From Clostridia bacterium (GTDB lineage Bacteria > Bacillota > Clostridia > UMGS1883), in the NCBI GenBank assembly GCA_021202495.1, contig JAJQCX010000128.1, forward strand, positions 1 through 7,944: 7,944 nt of DNA, written 5' to 3'. The position numbers were made by a program, and so were the translations under genes. This document shows, piece after piece, positions 1 to 5,643 of this stretch (positions within the stretch are counted from its first letter, which is position 1; every line of letters starts with the position of its first letter). The notes under the pieces were generated by a model. That model was not told where the DNA came from. It searched no databases and was given only the letters and a program-made list of their open reading frames with translations.

Positions 1-100
1 TACAAACAGTCAACAGGCGGTAAAACAATTCTGAATATTATATATTCATGCACAGAATGTTACATAATTCATGCTATTTTTAAGAAAGCCGAGTGATACA

Positions 101-490
101 ATGCGTGAAAAATTCCGCTCGTTTATGGCAAGCCGCTACGGACAGGACGATTTAAACAACGCCCTGCTTGTTTTGGCTGTCGTGTGTCTTATTTTGTCGT
201 TTTTTATCAGGCGTGTCTTTCTTCCGCTCGCGACGGCTGTGCTTGTGCTCACGGTTTTTCGCATGTTCAGCGGCAATTTTGATGCCCGCCGCCGCGAAAA
301 CGCTTGGTTTCAAAAGCATACGACCAAAATACGCCCATATATAACGCTGTGGAAATCGCGTCTTTCCAAAGGCGGACAATACCGTTACTTTCTTTGCCCC
401 AAATGCAAAAAGGTTCTGCGCGTTCCGCGCGGCAAGGGGCACATCACCATCCGCTGCTCTTGCGGCGAATCGTTTAAGAGGAAAAGCTGA
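101..490 (+). CDS. Small membrane protein with C-terminal zinc ribbon
   Basis: Predicted 129-residue protein, function unknown. Two hydrophobic segments (about residues 21-36 and 40-56) suggest a membrane hairpin. They are followed by a basic linker and a C-terminal zinc-ribbon-like module with CxxC at 99-102 and CxC at 119-121, likely a structural metal site on the cytoplasmic side. I chose the ATG at 101 over the in-frame ATG at 71: the residues from MREKF onward look like the natural amphipathic N-terminus, and a weak GAG lies 7 nt upstream, whereas nothing SD-like precedes 71. The last base of its TGA is the first base of the next ATG, so it is very probably translationally coupled to the DUF5685-like gene. 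Role inferred only from the operon with a DUF5685-like and a J-domain protein: perhaps a membrane anchor or partner. The gene is solid; the function is unassigned. Confidence 0.82.
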   Translation: MREKFRSFMASRYGQDDLNNALLVLAVVCLILSFFIRRVFLPLATAVLVLTVFRMFSGNFDARRRENAWFQKHTTKIRPYITLWKSRLSKGGQYRYFLCPKCKKVLRVPRGKGHITIRCSCGESFKRKS

Positions 491-1320
491 TGTTCGGCTA
501 TGTTGTTCCAAACAAGGCGGAGATGAAATTCCGAGAGTTTGACGTTTACCGCGCGCACTACTGCGGACTGTGCGCCGTGCTCCGCAAAGAGGGGCAAACC
601 TGCGCCTTCTCATTAAATTACGATATAACGTTTTTGGCAATGCTTCTAAATTCGCTTTATGAGCCGGTCTGCACGCAAAAATGCACACGCTGCATATGCC
701 ACCCAATTAAAAAGCACAGGGAAATTTCGGACGAATATTCATCATACGCCGCCGAAATGACAATTCTTCTTTCGTATTATAAATGCCTTGACGATTTTCA
801 CGATGACAAAAATATCATAGCATTCATCTATTCGCGCTTCCTTTCTCCGAAATTCAAGCGCATTGCGAAAAAATATCCCGATAAGGCGGAAACCGTCAAA
901 AATTCTCTTTCCGAAATAGCCGACGCCGAAAAGGAGCAATCGCTCGAAAAAGCCGCAAACGCATTCGGCAATTTACTGGGAACAGTCTTTGTTCCAAAGA
1001 ACGATATATGGCGCGACTCGCTTTTTAACATGGGCTTTTACCTCGGCAAATTTATCTACATTATGGACGCATACGACGATTTGAACGAAGACATAAAAAA
1101 GCGCCGACCCAATCCGCTCATTTCGCTTTCACATTCCCCCGAATTTGAGAGCGAATGTGAAAACCTTCTCAACATGATGGCAGCCGACTCCGCTTCTTAT
1201 TTTGAGAAGCTTCCCATTATCGAAAATGCCGAAATTTTGCGCAATGTCATCTACGGCGGCATTTGGCTGCGCTATGAGGAAATCCGCGCCAAGCGGACAA
1301 ATACCAAACAAAAGAGGTGA
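490..1320 (+). CDS. DUF5685-like protein with paired Asp-rich motifs
   Basis: A 276-residue, mostly helical protein that I recognise from memory as the DUF5685 type found in Clostridia; its biochemical function is unknown. Visible marks: an N-terminal MFGYVVPNK followed by a CGLC motif (25-28), a Cys/His cluster (C65, C68, C70, H71) that could bind metal, an acidic DDFHDD at 101-106, and a second acidic DAYDDLNED at 193-201 preceded by GKFIYIM. The two Asp-rich patches on predicted helices resemble the Mg-binding motifs of class I isoprenoid synthases; this is only a resemblance. AGAGG ends 8 nt before the ATG, a good SD, and the start overlaps the upstream stop by one base. A J-domain gene follows after 6 nt. 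Gene certain, family fairly sure, activity speculative. Confidence 0.88.
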   Translation: MFGYVVPNKAEMKFREFDVYRAHYCGLCAVLRKEGQTCAFSLNYDITFLAMLLNSLYEPVCTQKCTRCICHPIKKHREISDEYSSYAAEMTILLSYYKCLDDFHDDKNIIAFIYSRFLSPKFKRIAKKYPDKAETVKNSLSEIADAEKEQSLEKAANAFGNLLGTVFVPKNDIWRDSLFNMGFYLGKFIYIMDAYDDLNEDIKKRRPNPLISLSHSPEFESECENLLNMMAADSASYFEKLPIIENAEILRNVIYGGIWLRYEEIRAKRTNTKQKR

Positions 1321-1326
1321 CCATTT

Positions 1327-1947
1327 ATGCGGGATCCCTATTCGGTTTTGGGCGTTTCAAGAGACGCCTCCGACGAAGAAATAAAAAAAGCGTACCGTGC
1401 GCTCTGCCGCAAATACCATCCCGACGCCAATATAAATAACCCCAACAAAGCCGAAGCCGAGGAGAAATTCAAGGAGGTCGGCGAAGCGTATAACCGCATT
1501 ATGGATGAGCGCAGCGGCAAAACAAAGCAGTCCTCCTACGGTGGCTATTCCTCCGATGATGCAGCATCGGATTCGAGGCTTCGCGCCGCCGCGACATATA
1601 TTCAGCGCGGCTACTTCCGCGAAGCGCTCAACGTTTTAAACTCGATTACCGACCGCAGCGCAATGTGGTACTATTTAAGCGCCATAGCAAATTCGCGCCT
1701 TGGCAACAACATTCTCGCAAGAGAATACGCCAACACTGCCGCATCTATGGAGCCGAACAACCCCACATATCAGAATTTAGCTTCCGCTCTCTCCGGCAAC
1801 GGCACATTCTACCGCGACTACCGCACCACCGGCGAAACATACGGCAGAACCTTCTCCTACGATTTCGACAATTGGTGCATAAAATGCTGCGCCGCGAATA
1901 TAGCGCTCAACGTCTGCTGCAACGGCGGAAGATATTGCTTCTGTTAA
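1327..1947 (+). CDS. J-domain (DnaJ-like) co-chaperone with TPR-like region and Cys-rich tail
   Basis: A 206-residue J-domain protein. Residues 1-65 form the J domain, starting DPYSVLGV, with the catalytic HPD at 31-33 that stimulates Hsp70/DnaK ATPase. There is no Gly/Phe-rich linker and no zinc-finger or client-binding DnaJ C-terminal domain, so it is a minimal (class C) J-protein rather than DnaJ itself. Residues about 82-155 look like two TPR-type helical hairpins, suggesting protein binding. The last 23 residues hold seven cysteines (184, 187, 188, 197, 198, 204, 206), perhaps for metal binding or membrane contact. A strong SD, GAGGTGA, ends 6 nt before the ATG and overlaps the stop of the DUF5685-like gene. 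It is the last gene of the operon and ends just before a hairpin terminator. Inference: it recruits DnaK to the complex formed by the upstream genes. Confidence 0.9.
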   Translation: MRDPYSVLGVSRDASDEEIKKAYRALCRKYHPDANINNPNKAEAEEKFKEVGEAYNRIMDERSGKTKQSSYGGYSSDDAASDSRLRAAATYIQRGYFREALNVLNSITDRSAMWYYLSAIANSRLGNNILAREYANTAASMEPNNPTYQNLASALSGNGTFYRDYRTTGETYGRTFSYDFDNWCIKCCAANIALNVCCNGGRYCFC

Positions 1948-1960
1948 ACCCAAACACAAC

Positions 1961-1992
1961 ACAGCCACACTTTAACAGTGTGGCTGTCTTTC
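1961..1992. terminator. Bidirectional intrinsic terminator between convergent genes
   Basis: Perfect 10-bp stem (1961-1970 with 1978-1987) and 7-nt loop TTTAACA, followed on the plus strand by CTTTC. It sits in the 46-nt gap between the J-protein stop and the ATPase stop, so it can end both transcripts. The U-tract is short on both sides. Confidence 0.85.
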
Positions 1993-1993
1993 A

Positions 1994-3883
1994 TTATTTC
2001 AGCGCTCTCATCGCGTTAATAACCGCAATCACCATAACTCCGACATCCGCAAAAACCGCCTGCCACATGTTCGCCATGCCAAACAGCGTCAAGAGCAGCA
2101 CACCTATTTTTACGACGAGCGAAAATACAATGTTCTCCTTCACAATACGCATCGTCTTTTTCGCAATCCTTATCGCAAGCGGCAGCTTTGCCGCATCGTC
2201 GTCCATCAGCACAATGTCAGCCGCCTCGATTGCCGCATCGGAGCCCATTGCGCCCATCGCAATTCCCACGTCGGCAAGCTTCAAAACCGGTGCGTCATTC
2301 ACGCCGTCGCCGGTGTAGACGACGCTTCCTCTTTTCTTTTCGCTCAAAATTTCCTCAAGCTTTTTCACCTTGTCGCCGGGAAGAAGGGAATGATAAACCT
2401 TGTCAAGTCCCAGTTCGTCTGCGGCATATTTTGCCGCCTTTTCCGTGTCGCCGGTTAACATAATCGTTTGCTTTACGCCAAGCCTTGTCAATTCCGCCAT
2501 CATCTCGCGCGCGTTGTCCTTTAAAGTATCCGCAATCACAACCGCACCTAAATATTGCCCGTTTTGCGCAACATAGACAATGCTTCCGTTTTTGTCGAGC
2601 TTATCGCATTTAATGTTGTTTTCTTTCATCAATGCAATGTTACCCGCAAGCGTTATTTTGCCGTCAACATCTGCCTTTATCCCGCGCCCAGGCACTTCCG
2701 TCACATCGGTCACAGCGGACGGATCAATCTCTTCACCGCACGCACGCCTTATACTTTGCGCAATCGGATGGTTGCTGTGAGCCTCAGCCTGTGCCGCGAT
2801 GCGCAAAAGCTCCTTTTTGTCGCCGTCGCACACCGGCTCCGTCACCTCAAATTCGCCCTTCGTCAGCGTACCCGTCTTGTCAAAAACACAAATTTCCGCA
2901 TCGGAAAGCGCCTCAAGGTAGCTCGACCCCTTTATCAATATTCCCTTCGCGCTCGCGCCGCCTATCCCGCCGAAAAACGACAGCGGCACCGAAATAACCA
3001 GCGCGCACGGGCACGAAACAACGAGGAATGACAGCGCCTTTGATAGCCACATTGTCGAAAACGCCGCCTCGCTTTGCCCGAGGAAAAACAGCACGAGCTG
3101 CGGCAAAAACGCCACAATGAGCGCCGTAACGACGACCGCCGGAGTGTAAATTCGGGCAAACCGTGTGATAAAGTTCTCCGTTTTCGCCTTTCTCATCGAC
3201 GACGTTTCGACCATTTCAAGTATCTTTGCCACGGTCGATTCGCCGTATTCCTTCTTTACCTCAACCTCAAAGAGCCCCGTCAGACTTATGCACCCGCTTA
3301 TAACGTCGTCGCCCTCGGAAATATCTCGCGGCATACTCTCGCCCGTCAACGCCGATGTGTCCATGCTGCCTAAGCCTTTTATGATTTTGCCGTCAAGCGG
3401 CACTCTTTCGCCGGGCTTTATCAGTATTTTTTCTCCGACCTTCGCCTCTTCGGGCGAAACCTCAACGTATTCTCCACCACGCTCAACCCGCGCAAATTCG
3501 GGGCAAATGTCCATCAGCTCCGTTATCGAGCGGCGACTCTTCCCCACCGCGATTGACTGAAAGAGCTCGCCTACCTGGTAAAACAGCATTACAAAGACCG
3601 CTTCGGGGTATTCGCCAATCGCAAGCGCGCCGATTGTCGCGAGCGCCATCAAAAAATTCTCGTCAAAAAGCTGCCCGTGAATGATGTTCAAAAACGCCTT
3701 CCTCAAGACGTCGTAGCCCACAACTATGTACGGTGCCAAAAAGAGAACTCCGCGCACATATTTCCACAAAATCTCCGCACCGAAAACGCCGACTGTGCCG
3801 TCCGAGGGAATAAACAGACAAAGCACAAAAAGCGCCGAAGAGGCAACAATGCGCTTCAGGTTTCTTTTTTGCTTTCTTGTCAC
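1994..3883 (-). CDS. cadA: P1B-type Zn/Cd/Pb-exporting ATPase (CadA/ZntA type) lacking its N-terminal metal-binding domain
   Basis: An ATP-driven pump exporting soft divalent cations across the cytoplasmic membrane, 629 residues from the GTG at 3883. In order: two N-terminal membrane segments, a second pair around 75-105, the actuator loop with TGES (180-183), the CPC metal site in the sixth membrane helix (291-293), the phosphorylated Asp in DKTGT (335), the HP dipeptide (372-373), GDGVND (525-530), then two last helices carrying Lys592 and Asp613. CPC plus this Lys and Asp is the Zn/Cd/Pb (P1B-2) signature rather than copper. GGAGGTGA lies 5 nt before GTG 3883 but overlaps the alternative GTG at 3892, so I prefer 3883. 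Unlike most CadA proteins it has no HMA domain; that domain is the separate gene 21 bp upstream. Third gene of the arsR-HMA-ATPase operon. The exact metal cannot be read from the sequence. Confidence 0.95.
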   Translation of the reverse strand: MTRKQKRNLKRIVASSALFVLCLFIPSDGTVGVFGAEILWKYVRGVLFLAPYIVVGYDVLRKAFLNIIHGQLFDENFLMALATIGALAIGEYPEAVFVMLFYQVGELFQSIAVGKSRRSITELMDICPEFARVERGGEYVEVSPEEAKVGEKILIKPGERVPLDGKIIKGLGSMDTSALTGESMPRDISEGDDVISGCISLTGLFEVEVKKEYGESTVAKILEMVETSSMRKAKTENFITRFARIYTPAVVVTALIVAFLPQLVLFFLGQSEAAFSTMWLSKALSFLVVSCPCALVISVPLSFFGGIGGASAKGILIKGSSYLEALSDAEICVFDKTGTLTKGEFEVTEPVCDGDKKELLRIAAQAEAHSNHPIAQSIRRACGEEIDPSAVTDVTEVPGRGIKADVDGKITLAGNIALMKENNIKCDKLDKNGSIVYVAQNGQYLGAVVIADTLKDNAREMMAELTRLGVKQTIMLTGDTEKAAKYAADELGLDKVYHSLLPGDKVKKLEEILSEKKRGSVVYTGDGVNDAPVLKLADVGIAMGAMGSDAAIEAADIVLMDDDAAKLPLAIRIAKKTMRIVKENIVFSLVVKIGVLLLTLFGMANMWQAVFADVGVMVIAVINAMRALK

Positions 3884-3904
3884 AATCCTCACCTCCCCGA
3901 ATTA

Positions 3905-4123
3905 TCAGACGAGAATCACGCAGTCGGGCTCCACCTTTTTGCACACCTTAACAACCTTCTTCACTATCTCGTTAAACTTCTCATCCTCCGCATCGAGTAT
4001 CATCTTCTGCGCCGCATAGCTCACCGACGCGTCATGCACTCCCTCAATTTCCTTAATCGCCCTCTCCATCTTAGCCGCGCAAACCGCACAGTCCAAATCC
4101 TCAAGCCTGAACGTCTTTCTCAT
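3905..4123 (-). CDS. Stand-alone heavy-metal-associated (HMA) domain protein
   Basis: A 72-residue single HMA domain (beta-alpha-beta-beta-alpha-beta fold) that binds a metal ion through the CxxC in DLDCAVCA (Cys13 and Cys16). The residues around the motif fit the CadA/ZntA type: an acidic Asp sits just before the first Cys, a known ligand for Zn/Cd/Pb in ZntA-like domains. A second pair-like element, KVCKKVEPDC near the C-terminus, adds two cysteines. I chose ATG 4123 because GGGAG lies 8 nt upstream; the longer start at 4138 would consume that SD and add five residues (MGVLI) with no SD of its own. It ends 21 bp before the ATPase start, so the two are co-translated, and it probably serves as the pump's detached metal-binding domain or a cytosolic metal chaperone. 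Confidence 0.92.
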   Translation of the reverse strand: MRKTFRLEDLDCAVCAAKMERAIKEIEGVHDASVSYAAQKMILDAEDEKFNEIVKKVVKVCKKVEPDCVILV

Positions 4124-4156
4124 AATTAACACTCCCATATGAATTTTTTTTTGCTT

Positions 4157-4230
4157 TCCCGCGCCCGCAGGCGCATCAATTCAAATTCCGCAAAGAGGAA
4201 TTTGCCCCTTCATTTTTAATTTTTAATTAT
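4157..4230. repeat. Palindromic intergenic segment inside the metal operon (possible dispersed element)
   Basis: The 110-nt gap between the ArsR and HMA genes holds two hairpins and an AT-rich run. One has an 8-bp perfect stem (4182-4189 with 4197-4204, 7-nt loop). A second is GC-rich (GCGCC 4161-4165 with GGCGC 4170-4174). The run reads on the minus strand as tandem AATTAAA-type units (about 4215-4229). Neither hairpin has a U-tract in the direction of transcription, so they are not terminators. They could be an RNA-processing or stabilising element, or a REP/MITE-like repeat; with one copy in view this cannot be decided. Confidence 0.4.
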
Positions 4231-4233
4231 ACA

Positions 4234-4590
4234 TTATTCAGATATATGCTCCATTCCCTGCGCCAAAATCGTCTTAACGTGCTCATCCGCCAGGGAATAA
4301 TACACCGTCTTCCCCTCTCTGCGGAACTTAATCAACCTCGCCTGCTTTAAAACGCGCAGCTGATGCGAAATCGCCGACGCGCTCATATTAAGAACGCTCG
4401 CAATGTCGCACACGCAAACCTCGCTTTCAAACAGAACATACAAAATCTTTATCCGCGTCGAATCGCCGAAAATCTTGTACAACTCCGCTAAATCGTATAA
4501 TATTTCCTCCTCCGGCATATTTTCGTTTACAATCGCAATCAAATCCTCGTGCATCTCGTTCGCGTCGCACCCGGGCAAATATTCACTCAT
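4234..4590 (-). CDS. ArsR/SmtB-family metal-sensing repressor
   Basis: A 118-residue winged-helix repressor that leaves DNA on binding metal ions, here most likely Zn, Cd or Pb. The conserved core runs from LYKIFGDSTRIKILYVL (about 37-53) through the recognition helix, SASAISHQLRVLKQARL (70-86), to the wing GKTVYYSL (93-100). Two ligand sets are visible. The alpha-3 motif EVCVCD (Cys59, Cys61), with Cys8 near the N-terminus, resembles CadC. The C-terminal alpha-5 set Asp102, His104, His115, Glu118 has exactly the spacing of the SmtB/CzrA zinc site. GAGGA lies 9 nt before the ATG. First gene of the operon with the HMA protein and the P1B ATPase, and almost certainly its autoregulator through the palindrome at 4602-4627. 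I give no symbol because cadC, smtB and czrA cannot be told apart from sequence alone. Confidence 0.93.
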   Translation of the reverse strand: MSEYLPGCDANEMHEDLIAIVNENMPEEEILYDLAELYKIFGDSTRIKILYVLFESEVCVCDIASVLNMSASAISHQLRVLKQARLIKFRREGKTVYYSLADEHVKTILAQGMEHISE

Positions 4591-4601
4591 TTTTTCACTT
4601 C

Positions 4602-4627
4602 CTCATTTGAATAATTGTTCAATTGTT
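4602..4627. promoter_or_regulatory. Probable ArsR/SmtB operator
   Basis: An imperfect 12-2-12 palindrome centred between 4614 and 4615, core TTGAATAATTGTTCAA on the plus strand; 8 of 12 half-site bases match. This is the shape of SmtB/CadC-type operators. It starts at the -10 box and covers the expected transcription start (about 4621), so bound repressor would block the operon promoter. Confidence 0.75.
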
Positions 4628-4656
4628 ATTTTAGCATAGCTTTATATATCTGTCAA
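4628..4656 (-). promoter_or_regulatory. Sigma-A promoter of the metal-resistance operon
   Basis: On the minus strand: -35 TTGACA (4656-4651), 17-nt spacer, -10 TAAAAT (4633-4628). The -35 is perfect consensus and the -10 has one deviation. Start expected near 4621, about 30 nt before the ArsR ATG. Confidence 0.85.
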
Positions 4657-4810
4657 TAGCAAATTCAAAAATTCTTATATTATATCTCTCAAAGCCTTTA
4701 CCTCCCCACGTTGACGCGCAGCGTTATAATAGGGGAGGGGGGACAGCCGTGCGCCCTACGACCAAAACAGCCAAAAAATCAAGCTTTTTGGTTGAATATT
4801 AGTATTATAT
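4657..4810. other. Intergenic region without a gene; GC-rich repeat-like remnant
   Basis: No credible ORF. The stretch 4710-4762 is GC-rich with a G-run, and its reverse strand reads GTAGGGCGCACGGCTGTCC (4758-4740). This resembles GTAGGG-type intergenic repeats I associate with clostridial genomes, but only one partial copy is visible and I cannot confirm the family. A weak 7-bp hairpin (4771-4777 with 4785-4791) follows; it lacks a terminator tail. Confidence 0.3.
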
Positions 4811-4847
4811 AAATGGCACGGACAAATTTTCGTCCGTGCCATTTTTT
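4811..4847. terminator. Intrinsic terminator after the sigma-like gene
   Basis: Perfect 13-bp stem (4811-4823 with 4832-4844), 8-nt loop, six T's on the plus strand. It begins directly at the stop codon of the minus-strand gene 4847-5287. On the minus strand the tail is ATTTATATAAT, a usable though imperfect U-tract. It can also block any plus-strand read-through. Confidence 0.85.
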
Positions 4848-5287
4848 CAATCCTCTATTGCCGTCAGCTTGTCGAGCGCACTCCTGTGCGCACGCATATA
4901 TGTACTCCGCTCGTAGCAATAGCGCGAATATTCCGGCTTTGTCTGCAGCTCGTCCATCAGCTCGTTCCAGCGCATACCCTCAATGTAGAGCTTTGTCACG
5001 ATTATCATCTCCAGCGGCGTCAGCTCCGGCGCGACAGCCGCAAGCGCCTCTTCAACCTCCATAGTTGAGGATTCAATCTTTTCAAGCAGCGCCTCCGTCA
5101 CCTTGCGGCGCTCCTCCTTTATCGCAAGCATTGTCACAACCCTGTCGCGGCTCTCGTGCTTGCGCTCCGCTCTCTCGACCTTACATTCAAGCTCTTCAAT
5201 TTCGCGCCGCAGCCTCCCAAGCCTCGCCTCCGTTTCCTTTTTCACAATCACCATTCCCGGGTACCTCTTCATCTTTTCCGCCGTCAT
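4847..5287 (-). CDS. Coiled-coil protein with sigma-70 region 4-like C-terminus (phage-type transcription regulator)
   Basis: 146 residues. Residues about 17-80 are charged and heptad-like, predicting a long coiled coil. Residues 88-141, from ELTPLEMIIVTKLYIEGMRWNEL to YMRAHRSALDKL, have the layout of a sigma-70 region 4 helix-turn-helix, as in small phage sigma-like or ArpU/DUF1492-type proteins; I recognise the pattern, not a specific family. Likely role: DNA binding or RNA-polymerase contact as an activator. The start at 5287 has a purine-rich stretch, GGAGATTGAGGGGAT, just upstream. The gene has its own strong promoter overlapped by three TATCAT-type operator sites shared with the divergent LexA-like repressor, so it looks like the controlled partner of a small genetic switch. 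No other phage genes are in view. Gene likely real; function uncertain. Confidence 0.75.
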   Translation of the reverse strand: MTAEKMKRYPGMVIVKKETEARLGRLRREIEELECKVERAERKHESRDRVVTMLAIKEERRKVTEALLEKIESSTMEVEEALAAVAPELTPLEMIIVTKLYIEGMRWNELMDELQTKPEYSRYCYERSTYMRAHRSALDKLTAIED

Positions 5288-5317
5288 ATCCCCTCAATCT
5301 CCTCTCTTCATAAATAA

Positions 5318-5334
5318 TATCATTTGATGTGATA
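5318..5334. promoter_or_regulatory. Operator site 1 of the divergent switch
   Basis: TATCAT-N5-GTGATA, one mismatch from a perfect inverted repeat. It covers the expected start of the minus-strand transcript just downstream of its -10 box. Same half-site and spacing as 5412-5428. Confidence 0.65.
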
Positions 5335-5363
5335 ATATTAGCACACTTTTATCATCTTGTCAA
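5335..5363 (-). promoter_or_regulatory. Sigma-A promoter of the sigma-like gene
   Basis: On the minus strand: -35 TTGACA (5363-5358), 17-nt spacer ending in the extended TGC, -10 TAATAT (5340-5335). Start near 5328, about 40 nt before the ATG at 5287. Flanked on both sides by the operator-like sites, and with a further TATCAT half-site (5350-5355) in its spacer. Confidence 0.8.
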
Positions 5364-5377
5364 CATTTAAAATGATA
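5361..5377. promoter_or_regulatory. Operator site 2 (degenerate)
   Basis: CAACAT-N5-ATGATA: one perfect half and one half with 4 of 6 matches, same 5-bp spacing as the other two sites. It overlaps the -35 box of the minus-strand promoter. Centre-to-centre distances to sites 1 and 3 are 43 and 51 bp, near 4 and 5 helical turns. Confidence 0.45.
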
Positions 5378-5404
5378 TTTTTACTCCTTTTTAGTGTTTT
5401 CCCC

Positions 5405-5432
5405 TTGACATTATCATTTTATATGATATAAT
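5405..5432 (+). promoter_or_regulatory. Sigma-A promoter of the repressor gene with internal operator site 3
   Basis: -35 TTGACA (5405-5410), 16-nt spacer, -10 TATAAT (5427-5432): both boxes perfect consensus. The spacer contains the perfect inverted repeat TATCAT-N5-ATGATA (5412-5428), so the repressor is expected to block its own promoter. Transcription starts near 5439, leaving an unusually long leader of about 205 nt before the repressor ATG at 5644. Confidence 0.85.
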
Positions 5433-5438
5433 AGTACC

Positions 5439-5643
5439 ATAAATCGGACTCGGAGGTACATAACGTGAAAGTTCCTTTCACGTTAATGCCTCCGGCGGAT
5501 TCTTATGCGCCGCCGAATTTGTTCAAACCTTCGGTTTGGACACGGCGATGCGCACAAAAATCTCTTATCATTCCTTGCCCTGCCGATAGGAGAGTATTTA
5601 ATAACTATATGTGCCGATGCAGGGCGGCGGAATGGAGATTTTT
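5439..5643 (+). promoter_or_regulatory. Structured 5' leader of the repressor gene
   Basis: Four hairpins can form in tandem. H1: 5451-5458 with 5487-5494, then a perfect 11-bp stem 5461-5471 with 5475-5485 and loop TTC; it encloses GGAGGT and the GTG start of the upstream ORF. H2: CGGCGG 5493-5498 with CCGCCG 5510-5515. H3: 5521-5529 with 5533-5541, 9 bp with one G-U, loop TTC. H4: 5561-5569 with 5585-5593, 9 bp with one G-U. The segment CATTCC-TT-GCCCTGC (5569-5583), mostly the H4 loop, is complementary to GCAGGGC (5619-5625) and GGAATG (5629-5634), directly before the repressor SD, so an alternative long-range helix could mask that SD. No hairpin has a terminator U-tract. It matches no riboswitch class I know. 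Confidence 0.5.

Noticed and set aside
28..58. Inverted repeats ATTCTG...CAGAAT and GAATAT-TAT-ATATTC before the first gene, and a possible promoter
   Set aside because: The stems are short with a long loop, mutually overlapping and AT-rich. No -35/-10 pair of reasonable quality could be placed, so neither an operator nor a promoter is claimed.
152..706. A 184-residue minus-strand ORF opposite the first two genes
   Set aside because: It lies antisense to two genes with good motifs and coupling, its composition (Arg/Ala/Cys-rich) is that of a shadow frame, and it has no SD or promoter of note. The many plus-strand ORFs opposite the ATPase were rejected for the same reasons.
4202..4243. TATAAT just after the ArsR stop as an internal promoter for HMA and ATPase genes
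   Set aside because: No recognisable -35 box 16-18 nt upstream; the AT-rich run makes a chance TATAAT likely.
4713..4732. TTGACG ... TATAAT as a plus-strand promoter
   Set aside because: The two boxes are only 8 nt apart, far from the 16-18 nt needed, and no gene lies downstream on that strand.
5566..5571. Another TATCAT operator half-site in the leader
   Set aside because: It has no matching second half at the 5-bp spacing and is part of hairpin H4; a 6-mer in AT-rich sequence is expected by chance.
5611..5643. GTG at 5611 as the repressor start (and GTG 7903 for the lipoprotein)
   Set aside because: The added residues come from the shared repeat in both cases. The downstream ATGs have correctly placed SDs, and in the lipoprotein the extension would displace the signal peptide.
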